Assembly (NCBI GenBank): GCA_024640745.1
Contig: JAHEEL010000042.1
Span: forward strand, 2,898 to 13,787
Origin: Actinomycetes bacterium
GTDB taxonomy: Bacteria; Actinomycetota; Acidimicrobiia; Spongiisociales; UBA5794
DNA: 10,890 nt
Direction of reading: 5' to 3'
The notes under the pieces were generated by a model that saw only the letters and a list, made by a program, of their open reading frames with translations, made no database searches and had not been told where the DNA came from. The translations under genes were made by a program, and so were the position numbers. Below, piece after piece: positions 1-5,417 of this stretch (the first letter of the stretch is position 1; every line of letters starts with the position of its first letter).

Positions 1-125
1 TCCTCCGGCGTCCATCCCCGATCGAGGGATCGACGGACTTGCTTCGCGCTTGCCTGAAGTTCGAACTCCTCAGTTTCGGCGGCAGCGGCGCGAACACCGC
101 TACTGCCGGCCGCCATCCGACTCAT
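1..125 (-). CDS. Unrecognised protein, N-terminal fragment (runs off the left edge)
   Basis: An open frame on the minus strand starts at the ATG at 125-123 and runs off the window after about 41 codons. A second in-frame ATG lies three codons later. The visible peptide has an Ala/Ser-rich start, then an acidic patch (ETEEFE, about residues 17-22), then a basic amphipathic stretch (AKQVRRSLDRGWTPEE). This composition is more protein-like than the other frames here. The start lies inside the 3' end of the upstream alpha/beta hydrolase gene, overlapping it by 26 bases, which suggests co-transcription and translational coupling. No family can be recognised from so short a piece, and no function is proposed. 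I see no strong ribosome binding site before either ATG, so the exact start is uncertain. Confidence 0.5.
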   Translation of the reverse strand, partial: MSRMAAGSSGVRAAAAETEEFELQASAKQVRRSLDRGWTPE

Positions 126-987
126 GCGTGTCGGCTACGGCGGCCGCAACGACATCGGCGGCCGCATCGCTTGCCGCCCAGGTGAAGTGGCCCTGATCCG
201 GCCATTCCGTGTATGTGGCGTTTGGGAGCCGGTCCGCGAGCCAGCGTCCCGCCGAGGCCGGGACGTTCCGATCTCGTGCGCCGTACCAGAGCGTTGTCTC
301 GGTCGCGACGTCACCGACGTCGAAGCTCCATGGTTTGAGATAGAGCGGACCCTCCGCCACGGCGGCGCGACCTCCGTTGCTGAACGCTTCGCGGACGACG
401 GCCGCGAACCACGAGCGCACCTCCGGCCGACGCAGCATCTCGCGATCCACTTCAGCCATGCCCTGCTGCATGCGATCGGTGATCGGGCTCGCAAGCCCCA
501 ATCGCGACGCAACCGACACGACGCCGTACTGGAGCGTCCGGCTGATTGCCCGCTCGGGTATGCCCGCAATCCCGAGCCCGTCACGCATGCCGGCTGCCTC
601 CGGGGGCGCTGCGCCCACAACGATCGAGATCCGTGAAACGCGATCGCCGAGGGAGCGCCCGCAGGCGAAGGCAAACGGGCAGCCGCCCGAGGCGCCGATC
701 ACGCCAAAGCGGCCAATGCCAAGACGGTCCGCTGCCTCTTCGACGTCGGACGGCCAGTCCAGGAATCCGAATCCCGGCCTGAAGCTGGACGGACCGTAGC
801 CCGGCCGGTTCAACGCGATCACCCGCGCGGCGACGCCTCGCCGCTCGATCACCGGCGCGGACAGCCGGATCTCCCGGCGGCTCCCGGGATACCCGTGGCA
901 GTAGATCGCAACGGGGTCGCTCTGAGATCCCCACTCGGCGTAGGCGATACGACGCCCGTCTGCGAGATGGAGCACGCCTTCCAGCAC
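100..987 (-). CDS. Alpha/beta hydrolase fold protein
   Basis: A 295-residue predicted cytoplasmic serine hydrolase of the alpha/beta fold. The oxyanion-hole HGYPGSR motif is near residues 31-37 and RPGYG at 61-65. The nucleophile elbow is GASGG with Ser100. The acid is probably Asp239 in GARDRNVP and the base His267 in DQGHFTW, so the triad looks complete. The substrate cannot be read from the sequence; this family includes esterases, epoxide hydrolases and haloperoxidase-like enzymes. The start is GTG at 987-985: an in-frame TAG lies at 1011-1009 and no other start codon falls between. A weak purine-rich GGACGG sits upstream, and a possible -10 TAGCGT at 1015-1020 would give a leader of roughly 27 bases. 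The 3' end overlaps the next gene on the same strand by 26 bases. No signal peptide is apparent. Confidence 0.88.
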   Translation of the reverse strand: MLEGVLHLADGRRIAYAEWGSQSDPVAIYCHGYPGSRREIRLSAPVIERRGVAARVIALNRPGYGPSSFRPGFGFLDWPSDVEEAADRLGIGRFGVIGASGGCPFAFACGRSLGDRVSRISIVVGAAPPEAAGMRDGLGIAGIPERAISRTLQYGVVSVASRLGLASPITDRMQQGMAEVDREMLRRPEVRSWFAAVVREAFSNGGRAAVAEGPLYLKPWSFDVGDVATETTLWYGARDRNVPASAGRWLADRLPNATYTEWPDQGHFTWAASDAAADVVAAAVADTHESDGGRQ

Positions 988-1038
988 GAGATCACCGTCC
1001 GTTTGCTTCTACACACGCTACCCGAGAGGGCCACGTGA

Positions 1039-1044
1039 TATCGT
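1039..1044 (+). promoter_or_regulatory. Candidate -10 element for a leaderless RDD-gene transcript
   Basis: TATCGT fits the actinobacterial TAnnnT -10 consensus and ends six bases before the ATG at 1051. A transcript started from it would begin at or next to the A of the start codon. No SD sequence lies close enough to the ATG to offer an alternative, since the purine-rich GAGAGGG is about 20 bases away. I see no convincing -35. Confidence 0.5.
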
Positions 1045-1050
1045 CCTCGC

Positions 1051-2247
1051 ATGGCCGATGCCCGCCTCCCGCTCGTCGCACTCCTGATCGCCGCTGCGAC
1101 GGCGCGCAACGGAGACGATGATGGATCCAAGCGCGACGGCCTGCTCTCGCGGGTGGCCGCACGCGCCACGGGCGCGGTGGTCGACATCGTCGATCCGGAG
1201 AAGATCGTCGAGCAGATCGATGTCAACGCCTTGATGGAGCGCGTTGACGTCAATGAGTTACTCGATCGCGTTGACGTCAACGCCCTCATGGACCGGGTCG
1301 ACGTCAACGCCCTGCTCGATCGCGTGGAGGTGAACGATCTGATGGATCGCGTCGGCGTCGATGCGCTCCTGGACCGGGTCGACGTGAATGCGCTCATGAA
1401 CCGCGTCGATATCGATGCGCTGATGAACCGCGTCGACGTAAGGGATCTCACCGATCGAGCCGGCATCCCCGAGATCGTCCAGGAGAGCACGACATCGCTG
1501 TTCGGCTCCGCACTCGACGTGTTCCGACGCCAGGCGGTCTCGCTCGACCAGATCATCGGACGAGCGACGTACACGGTGATCGGGCGAGATGCGCAAACCA
1601 GGCCCGTTGCTCCGGCCGCACTCGCCGGCAACGTTGCCGTCGCCAAGGACGGCAAGGGTCAGGTCACGGGCCACTACGCCGGATCGGCCACGCGCCTCTC
1701 GGCGTTCATCCTCGACTCGCTGTTCATGTGGCTCGCCTTCGTCGTCATCGCGTTCGGGCTCACGTTCGTCTTTGACGTTGTGTTCCGAGTCGAGGTGGCG
1801 CAGTCGTGGCAGCAATCGGCCATCGGCATTGCGCTCTTCCTGCTCTGGGCATTCACCTACATGTTCACCGGTCTTGCTCTCGCCGGGCGGACACTCGGGA
1901 TGGGCATCGTCGGGATCCGCGTGGTGAACCGGCAGGGTGAGACCATCGCCGGCCGTCAGGCGCTGATCCGCACCCTCGTGTTCCCGGTCTCGCTCGTCAC
2001 GTTCGGGCTGGGCTTCATCGGCATCTTCATCAGCCCGACCCGCCGGACGCTCCACGATGCGGCCGCCGGCACGGTTGTGGTCTACGACTGGGGCGATCGA
2101 CCGGCCGAGATGTCGGCACCGCTGACGAAATGGGTCAACAAGCGCGCTACCGGTTTGGACGAGCCGACCGATGCGGCGAACTCGCATGCCGGTGCAATCG
2201 AGGGTACGTCAGACGCGTCGGCCGGCTCGGACGACGCCGCTCCCTAG
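1051..2247 (+). CDS. RDD-family membrane protein with a 9-residue repeat domain
   Basis: A 398-residue protein in three parts. Residues 1-46 are a short lead. Residues 47-136 are about ten tandem nine-residue repeats of the type V-D-V-N-A-L-M-D-R. Residues about 187-345 form an RDD membrane domain: it opens with SATRLSAFILDSLF (the R and D of the family signature), has hydrophobic segments near 193-220, 235-256 and 305-330, carries GRTLGMGIVGIRVVN between them, and ends with RRTLHDAAAGTVVV. The tail (346-398) is acidic, rich in Ala and Asp, and probably cytoplasmic. RDD proteins are inner-membrane proteins of mostly unknown role; some have been linked to ion transport. Such Val-Asp repeats ahead of an RDD domain are, from memory, found in other actinobacterial members. 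The gene stands alone with its own candidate promoter, and its stop codon overlaps that of the convergent next gene. Confidence 0.9.
   Translation: MADARLPLVALLIAAATARNGDDDGSKRDGLLSRVAARATGAVVDIVDPEKIVEQIDVNALMERVDVNELLDRVDVNALMDRVDVNALLDRVEVNDLMDRVGVDALLDRVDVNALMNRVDIDALMNRVDVRDLTDRAGIPEIVQESTTSLFGSALDVFRRQAVSLDQIIGRATYTVIGRDAQTRPVAPAALAGNVAVAKDGKGQVTGHYAGSATRLSAFILDSLFMWLAFVVIAFGLTFVFDVVFRVEVAQSWQQSAIGIALFLLWAFTYMFTGLALAGRTLGMGIVGIRVVNRQGETIAGRQALIRTLVFPVSLVTFGLGFIGIFISPTRRTLHDAAAGTVVVYDWGDRPAEMSAPLTKWVNKRATGLDEPTDAANSHAGAIEGTSDASAGSDDAAP
1189..1458 (+). repeat. Tandem 27-bp coding repeat, about ten units
   Basis: Residues 56-136 of the RDD protein split cleanly into nine units of nine residues with the pattern (V/I)-(D/E/G)-(V/I)-(N/D/R)-x-L-(M/L/T)-(D/E/N)-R. 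A more divergent unit, VDPEKIVEQ, precedes them at 47-55. At the DNA level the units are 27 bases long and differ at many third positions, for example gttgacgtcaac against gtcgacgtgaat. This argues for an old array held by protein-level selection rather than a recent DNA expansion. Confidence 0.9.
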
Positions 2248-2801
2248 CCGATCCATTCGGGGGCGTGCTCGACGACGTACATGCTCACGTCGTGGACACG
2301 ATCGAGGGTCTCACAGAGGCTGTCCTGGCGGAACATGAGATCCACGAGCGACAGATCGACCGCCGCCACCACCGAAAGGCGCCGCTCCTCACCGTCCGAG
2401 AGGGCGCCGAAACTGTCGACGGCCGAGACCTCGATGGGGAGGCCTAGGCCGCCGATCCCGGCGAGCTCTGCCGAGAGCACGATCAGATCGGGCGGGCTGA
2501 CCATCTGCGGCAGACCCCAATTGAAGAGGAAGGGGACGGCGAAGCGGCCTTCCTCGTCCTCCGGCGTATCCGGCGACTCCATGAGCAGATCCTCGAGGTC
2601 GAGCACGACGCGCGGATCGAGGTCGATGGCCATGTGAAGATCAAGCGGTCCCTCACACGCCTCGGCCGGATGAAGGTCGACCTCCCATGCCTGGCGCAGC
2701 GTGTAGGTCTCGACGAAGTGGCGTTCATCGTGGACGTGGAAGCCGTGCTCAACGGCGTGGTCTTTGAGGTAGGTGACGGTACCGGCAAGGTCAACAGCCA
2801 T
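2244..2801 (-). CDS. Conserved-looking acidic protein of unknown function
   Basis: A 185-residue soluble protein that I do not recognise. It is rich in Asp and Glu, with alternating hydrophobic and charged residues suggesting beta strands (for example LDLHMAIDLDPRVVLDL, about residues 53-69). A central segment runs FAVPFLFNWGLP (about 87-98). A long strand-helix C-terminal half ends in VVEHAPEWIG. There is no signal peptide, transmembrane segment, cysteine motif or nucleotide-binding loop. A TAGCCT -10 element six bases before the ATG and high-GC codon use support it as a real gene. It stands alone: the upstream neighbour ends about 120 bases away, and its stop codon interlocks with the convergent RDD gene stop. 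The family could be a lineage-specific actinobacterial one, but I cannot check that here. Confidence 0.75.
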   Translation of the reverse strand: MAVDLAGTVTYLKDHAVEHGFHVHDERHFVETYTLRQAWEVDLHPAEACEGPLDLHMAIDLDPRVVLDLEDLLMESPDTPEDEEGRFAVPFLFNWGLPQMVSPPDLIVLSAELAGIGGLGLPIEVSAVDSFGALSDGEERRLSVVAAVDLSLVDLMFRQDSLCETLDRVHDVSMYVVEHAPEWIG

Positions 2802-2807
2802 ACTCTG

Positions 2808-2813
2808 AGGCTA
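2808..2813 (-). promoter_or_regulatory. Candidate -10 element for a leaderless transcript of the 2244-2801 gene
   Basis: Read on the minus strand this is TAGCCT followed by six bases (CAGAGT) and then the ATG at 2801. The spacing puts the transcription start at or next to the initiation codon. There is no SD sequence in between. Confidence 0.5.
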
Positions 2814-2838
2814 CCGGGTCATCAAGCGATAGGGAGCG

Positions 2839-2866
2839 GGCGCGACTCTCGTTGCGCCATCGCGCC
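2839..2866. terminator. Hairpin, possible terminator for the minus-strand LiaF-like gene
   Basis: GGCGCGA at 2839-2845 pairs perfectly with TCGCGCC at 2860-2866 across a 14-base loop. It lies about 55 bases beyond the stop of the 2920-3366 gene and just before the promoter of the next minus-strand gene, where a terminator would be expected. There is no T-tract, so intrinsic termination is uncertain. Confidence 0.35.
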
Positions 2867-2919
2867 GTGCACGGACAACGATCGGAGACGGCCCGACCGA
2901 GTGGTTGGCTTCTTGAGCC

Positions 2920-3366
2920 CTAGGCGACGCTGCGGATCGCGATCCCGCCGAAGTAGGCCCGGGCATCGACCACGAGCAGCGGGGCATCGTCGGCCGCAGC
3001 ATCGGGATCCGTGTAGTTGTCGGTTCCGCCTGCGAACACCGACGACGTCATCTCAACACGCCAGTTCGCCGGCACCGTCACATCGATCCCGCCTGCCACG
3101 GCGGTGAGTTCGAGAGTCGCAGAAGTGGCGAAGTCTGCCTCGGTGAGGTCGATCGTCATACCCCCCATGACCGCCGTCCCGGATCCGGCGCGGAACGCGT
3201 TGGACCGGTTCGCAATCTCCGCTCCGTCCATTGCGGCAACGGCCGCAAACACGTCGGAGTCGTCGTCCCCGTATGCGGGCAGCATGCGCTTGGCGACTTG
3301 CGCAGCGACGACGAGCAGGACGTTGAGCAGCACAACCCCGAGAGCAACGCGTTTGAGGACTCGCAT
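2920..3366 (-). CDS. Small membrane-anchored protein with a LiaF C-terminal-like domain
   Basis: A 148-residue protein with one N-terminal transmembrane helix (about residues 7-24) after a basic start (MRVLKR), then a soluble beta-rich domain (about 38-148). The domain has the repeating turns seen in the LiaF C-terminal/DUF2154-type fold: FRAGSGTAVMGGMTIDLTEA, then a strand, then AGGIDVTVPANWRVE, then FAGGTDN, ending YFGGIAIRSVA. In Firmicutes, LiaF represses the LiaRS cell-envelope stress system; other proteins with this domain have no known role. No LiaR or LiaS is encoded here. The open frame extends 39 codons further upstream, but ATG 3366 is chosen because of the hydrophobic helix right after it and a -10 element seven bases before it. 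It lies 28 bases downstream of the transporter gene, on the same strand. Confidence 0.75.
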   Translation of the reverse strand: MRVLKRVALGVVLLNVLLVVAAQVAKRMLPAYGDDDSDVFAAVAAMDGAEIANRSNAFRAGSGTAVMGGMTIDLTEADFATSATLELTAVAGGIDVTVPANWRVEMTSSVFAGGTDNYTDPDAAADDAPLLVVDARAYFGGIAIRSVA

Positions 3367-3373
3367 GACCGTG

Positions 3374-3379
3374 ACGCTA
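3374..3379 (-). promoter_or_regulatory. Candidate -10 element for a leaderless transcript of the LiaF-like gene
   Basis: On the minus strand TAGCGT is followed by seven bases (CACGGTC) and then ATG at 3366. It sits in the 28-base gap after the transporter gene, so the LiaF-like gene may have its own promoter besides any readthrough. The motif also supports this start over the longer frame. Confidence 0.45.
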
Positions 3380-3394
3380 ACAGGCGCAGCCGGC

Positions 3395-4285
3395 CTACCG
3401 CGCCGGCTCGAGTGGCCCCTCCACATCTGCGGTCCCCCAGCGCTGGATCGCCGCAGCTGCGCCCACCACCATTGCACCGCCAACGATCTGAAGCACGCTG
3501 AGGTACTGGCCCAGGAGAATCCACGCAGCCGTTGCGGCGAATACCGGTTCGGTCGTCGAAATCACACCGACGATCCCGGACGCTGCCCGCCGCAGCGCCG
3601 AGAATCCAAAAAGGAACGGCAAGGCCGTGCCCACAATCCCGACCCAGATCAGCTCGGCCCACACCTTGGTCCCGAGATCCGTCGGGAACGTCCACAGAGG
3701 CTGCACGACAAGCCAGAGGGCGGAGGCCCAGATGAATCCCCAGGTAACAATCGTGATCGACGAGTAGTGCCTGCCGAGGAACTCGCCGTAGATGAGATAG
3801 GAGGCAAACGCCACGGCGGAGATCAAACCCCACGCCACGCCGACCCAGTCGCCGCCCTCGAGGTTCCACGCCTCGGTGATGAGGAAGACACCGCTCACGG
3901 CAGCAACCGCTGCAACCCACACCGTCGGCACGACGCTTCTGCGTTGCACCAGCACCATCCATCCGAGCACGAAGATCGGAGCGAGGAACTGGATCGTCGC
4001 ACCGGGGCCGACACCGAGGCGGTCGATCGCCCAGTAGAACGTCACGTTCACGACGGCCAGGTTGAGGCCGAGCAACGCAAACCATCCGACGCCACCCTTC
4101 GGAGCGAGCGCGCCACGGTAGAGCGCGAACGGGATGAAGAAGAGAGAGGTGACGAGGGCGCGCATCTCGGCAACACGGGCCGGGGACACGGAGGCGAAGG
4201 CATCGGCTGCAATCGCACCGGAGAATCCCCAGAACACCGCAGCAAGCAGTGCGAACGCGATCCCGTTCCGTGTCGACCGATCCAT
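3395..4285 (-). CDS. EamA/DMT-superfamily transporter
   Basis: A 296-residue polytopic membrane protein of the drug/metabolite transporter superfamily, with two EamA halves (about residues 8-138 and 148-282) and around ten predicted helices. The opening GIAFALLAAVFWGFSGAIAA is the usual first EamA helix with its Trp-Gly pair. The second half ends with the typical ISTTEPVFAATAAWILLGQ followed by a last helix (IVGGAMVVGAAAA). The length is usual for the family. EamA proteins generally export small metabolites such as amino acids; the substrate here cannot be told. The start at ATG 4285 is supported by a TACCTT -10 seven bases upstream. The LiaF-like gene follows 28 bases downstream, and the arsC-type gene is divergent across a 120-base gap. 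Confidence 0.92.
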   Translation of the reverse strand: MDRSTRNGIAFALLAAVFWGFSGAIAADAFASVSPARVAEMRALVTSLFFIPFALYRGALAPKGGVGWFALLGLNLAVVNVTFYWAIDRLGVGPGATIQFLAPIFVLGWMVLVQRRSVVPTVWVAAVAAVSGVFLITEAWNLEGGDWVGVAWGLISAVAFASYLIYGEFLGRHYSSITIVTWGFIWASALWLVVQPLWTFPTDLGTKVWAELIWVGIVGTALPFLFGFSALRRAASGIVGVISTTEPVFAATAAWILLGQYLSVLQIVGGAMVVGAAAAIQRWGTADVEGPLEPAR

Positions 4286-4292
4286 GGAAGGG

Positions 4293-4298
4293 AAGGTA
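4293..4298 (-). promoter_or_regulatory. Candidate -10 element for a leaderless EamA transcript
   Basis: On the minus strand TACCTT is followed by CCCTTCC and then ATG 4285. The spacing puts transcription start at the start codon. The pyrimidine-only spacer rules out an SD sequence there. Confidence 0.5.
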
Positions 4299-4392
4299 GT
4301 CGCCGGGAAGGAGACGCCAGACGAGAGACGCTCGCCGAAGCCGAAGCGGTGAGTCCGTTTCGTGGCCGGTGTCTCATGTCTCGGTATCGGCC

Positions 4393-4398
4393 TACGAT
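4393..4398 (+). promoter_or_regulatory. Candidate -10 element for a leaderless arsC-type transcript
   Basis: TACGAT is followed by CCCCCCA and then ATG at 4406. A six-C run takes up the place where an SD sequence would be, so SD-led initiation is unlikely at this ATG. No clear -35 is visible, and I see no ArsR-type inverted repeat in the 4299-4392 spacer. Confidence 0.5.
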
Positions 4399-4405
4399 CC
4401 CCCCA

Positions 4406-4825
4406 ATGTCGACGTCTGAATCATTCGTCCCGTCCGTCCTTTTCGTTTGCGTGCACAATGCGGGGCGGTCGCAGATGGCGGCCGGGCTGCTCGCTCATCA
4501 CGCAGCGGGGCGGGTGGACGTGCGCAGCGCAGGCTCGGCACCGGGTGAGGTCGTGAACCCGTCGGCGGTGGCGGTGATGGCCGAACTCGGCATCGATATC
4601 GCCGGCGAGTCGCCGCATCGGCTGACCGAGAACGCAGTCCGCGAGGCCGACGTGGTTGTCACTATGGGCTGCGGCGATTCGTGCCCGATCTTCCCGGGCA
4701 AGCGCTACCTCGACTGGGATGTGGAAGACCCTGCCGGGCTTCCCCCCGAGGCGGTGCGGCCAATCCGCGATGAGATCGATCGACGCGTGCTGGTGCTCCT
4801 CGCCGAGTTCCTCGCCGAAGCATGA
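4406..4825 (+). CDS. arsC: ArsC-type arsenate reductase (low-molecular-weight phosphatase fold)
   Basis: A 139-residue cytoplasmic enzyme of the low-molecular-weight tyrosine phosphatase fold, predicted to reduce arsenate to arsenite. The P-loop is C15-V-H-N-A-G-R21-S (CX5R) right after strand VLFV. The general-acid Asp lies in DWDVEDPAG (about 103-111). TMGCGDSCPIFPGKR (87-100) is the signature of actinobacterial ArsC proteins. Cys89 and Cys93 are four apart, unlike the Cys82/Cys89 resolving pair of the thioredoxin-linked S. aureus enzyme. A mycothiol/mycoredoxin-dependent mechanism like the C. glutamicum ArsC1/2 enzymes is therefore more likely. No arsR, acr3 or arsB gene is nearby, so this may be an orphan copy. 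A longer open frame on this strand runs far upstream, but it only shadows the transporter gene. Confidence 0.88.
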   Translation: MSTSESFVPSVLFVCVHNAGRSQMAAGLLAHHAAGRVDVRSAGSAPGEVVNPSAVAVMAELGIDIAGESPHRLTENAVREADVVVTMGCGDSCPIFPGKRYLDWDVEDPAGLPPEAVRPIRDEIDRRVLVLLAEFLAEA

Positions 4826-4833
4826 GTGCAACG

Positions 4834-4856
4834 CCCCGAGCCTTCGCGGGGTTCTT
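4834..4856 (+). terminator. Weak hairpin between arsC and the sigma factor gene
   Basis: CCCCG at 4834-4838 can pair with CGGGG at 4847-4851 and is followed by TTCTT. It lies ten bases after the arsC stop and just before the sigma gene. It could weaken or end the arsC transcript, but the stem is only five base pairs, so readthrough is quite possible. Confidence 0.3.
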
Positions 4857-4865
4857 GTACTCGAG

Positions 4866-5417
4866 ATGATCGCGACACTCAACAGCCTTCCAAGCCGTTT
4901 GGCCGCCGATCGGGACCGTGCGTTCCCCGATCTCGTGCACGCGCTGCAGGACGGCGTCTACTCGGGCGCCCTCCAGTTCACGCGCAACGGCCACGACGCG
5001 CAAGACGTGACCCAGGAGACATTCATCCGCGCCTATCGGGCCCTGGGCTCCTACGACCCGGAGCGAATCTCTGATCTGAATCTGCGGCCGTGGATCTGGA
5101 CGATCGCGTTGAACCTCTGCCGCAATCGTGCCCGATCGGCCTCACGGCGGCCGGAAGCGGCGCTTGCCGAGGACCGCGCCGAGGCCGGACCCGGGCCGGA
5201 GGCGCAGGCCATCGCCGATGCAGAAGTCAACGAATGGCGAGTGCGCCTGAGCACCCTTTCCGGCCCGCAGCGCACCGCCGTCGTCCTCCACCACGTGGTT
5301 GGACTGCCGTATTCCGAGATCGCTGCATCGACCGGTCGAACGGAGAGCACGACGCGCTCCGACGTTCGCCGCGGCCTCGCTCGGCTCCGCACTTTGATCG
5401 AAGAGGAGAACCGATGA
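4866..5417 (+). CDS. ECF-type RNA polymerase sigma factor
   Basis: A 183-residue alternative sigma factor with only regions 2 and 4. Region 2 spans about residues 18-92 and includes HDAQDVTQETFIRAYRAL (43-60), the core-binding and -10 recognition helix, then RPWIWTIALNLCRNRAR (74-90). A charged Ala/Glu-rich linker follows (93-122). Region 4 (about 123-178) has LSGPQRTAVVLHHVVGLPY and the helix-turn-helix YSEIAASTGRTESTTRSDVRRGLARLR. Such factors direct RNA polymerase to a small stress regulon and are usually held by an anti-sigma encoded next door. Here the next gene, overlapping by ATGA, encodes a DNA alkylation repair protein instead. The start at ATG 4866 is the first one giving a normal region 2; the frame stays open upstream into arsC but makes no sense there. 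No clear -10 lies at the usual distance, so the promoter is unresolved. Confidence 0.88.
   Translation: MIATLNSLPSRLAADRDRAFPDLVHALQDGVYSGALQFTRNGHDAQDVTQETFIRAYRALGSYDPERISDLNLRPWIWTIALNLCRNRARSASRRPEAALAEDRAEAGPGPEAQAIADAEVNEWRVRLSTLSGPQRTAVVLHHVVGLPYSEIAASTGRTESTTRSDVRRGLARLRTLIEEENR
5403..5408 (+). promoter_or_regulatory. Ribosome binding site for the alkyltransferase gene
   Basis: GAGGAG lies five bases before ATG 5414, inside the last codons of the sigma gene. It fixes the downstream start at the ATGA overlap and shows that this internal operon gene uses SD-led initiation, unlike the first genes of transcripts in this window. Confidence 0.65.

Noticed and set aside
1242..1290. 12-bp palindrome GTTGACGTCAAC as a regulatory site
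   Set aside because: It follows from codon choice for Val-Asp-Val-Asn inside the coding repeat.
1189..1458. Tandem repeats as a CRISPR or intergenic repeat array
   Set aside because: The 27-base units are contiguous without spacers, remain in frame and encode a protein repeat.
1258..2187. A 309-codon open frame on the minus strand opposite the RDD gene
   Set aside because: It mirrors the repeat array and the RDD domain, its product is rich in Asp, Glu, Arg and His without domain structure, and the plus-strand gene has a clear family match.
3017..4405. A long plus-strand open frame reading into arsC
   Set aside because: It lies opposite the LiaF-like and EamA genes, its product is Arg/Pro-rich and low-complexity, and the ArsC domain starts at 4406 with its own -10 element.
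4656..4865. Upstream extension of the sigma factor frame into arsC
   Set aside because: The extra residues are Ser/Pro/Arg-rich shadow sequence, and sigma region 2 is complete from ATG 4866.
5090..5413. Upstream extension of the alkyltransferase frame inside the sigma gene
   Set aside because: It is an out-of-frame shadow of the sigma factor; the SD and ATGA overlap put the start at 5414.
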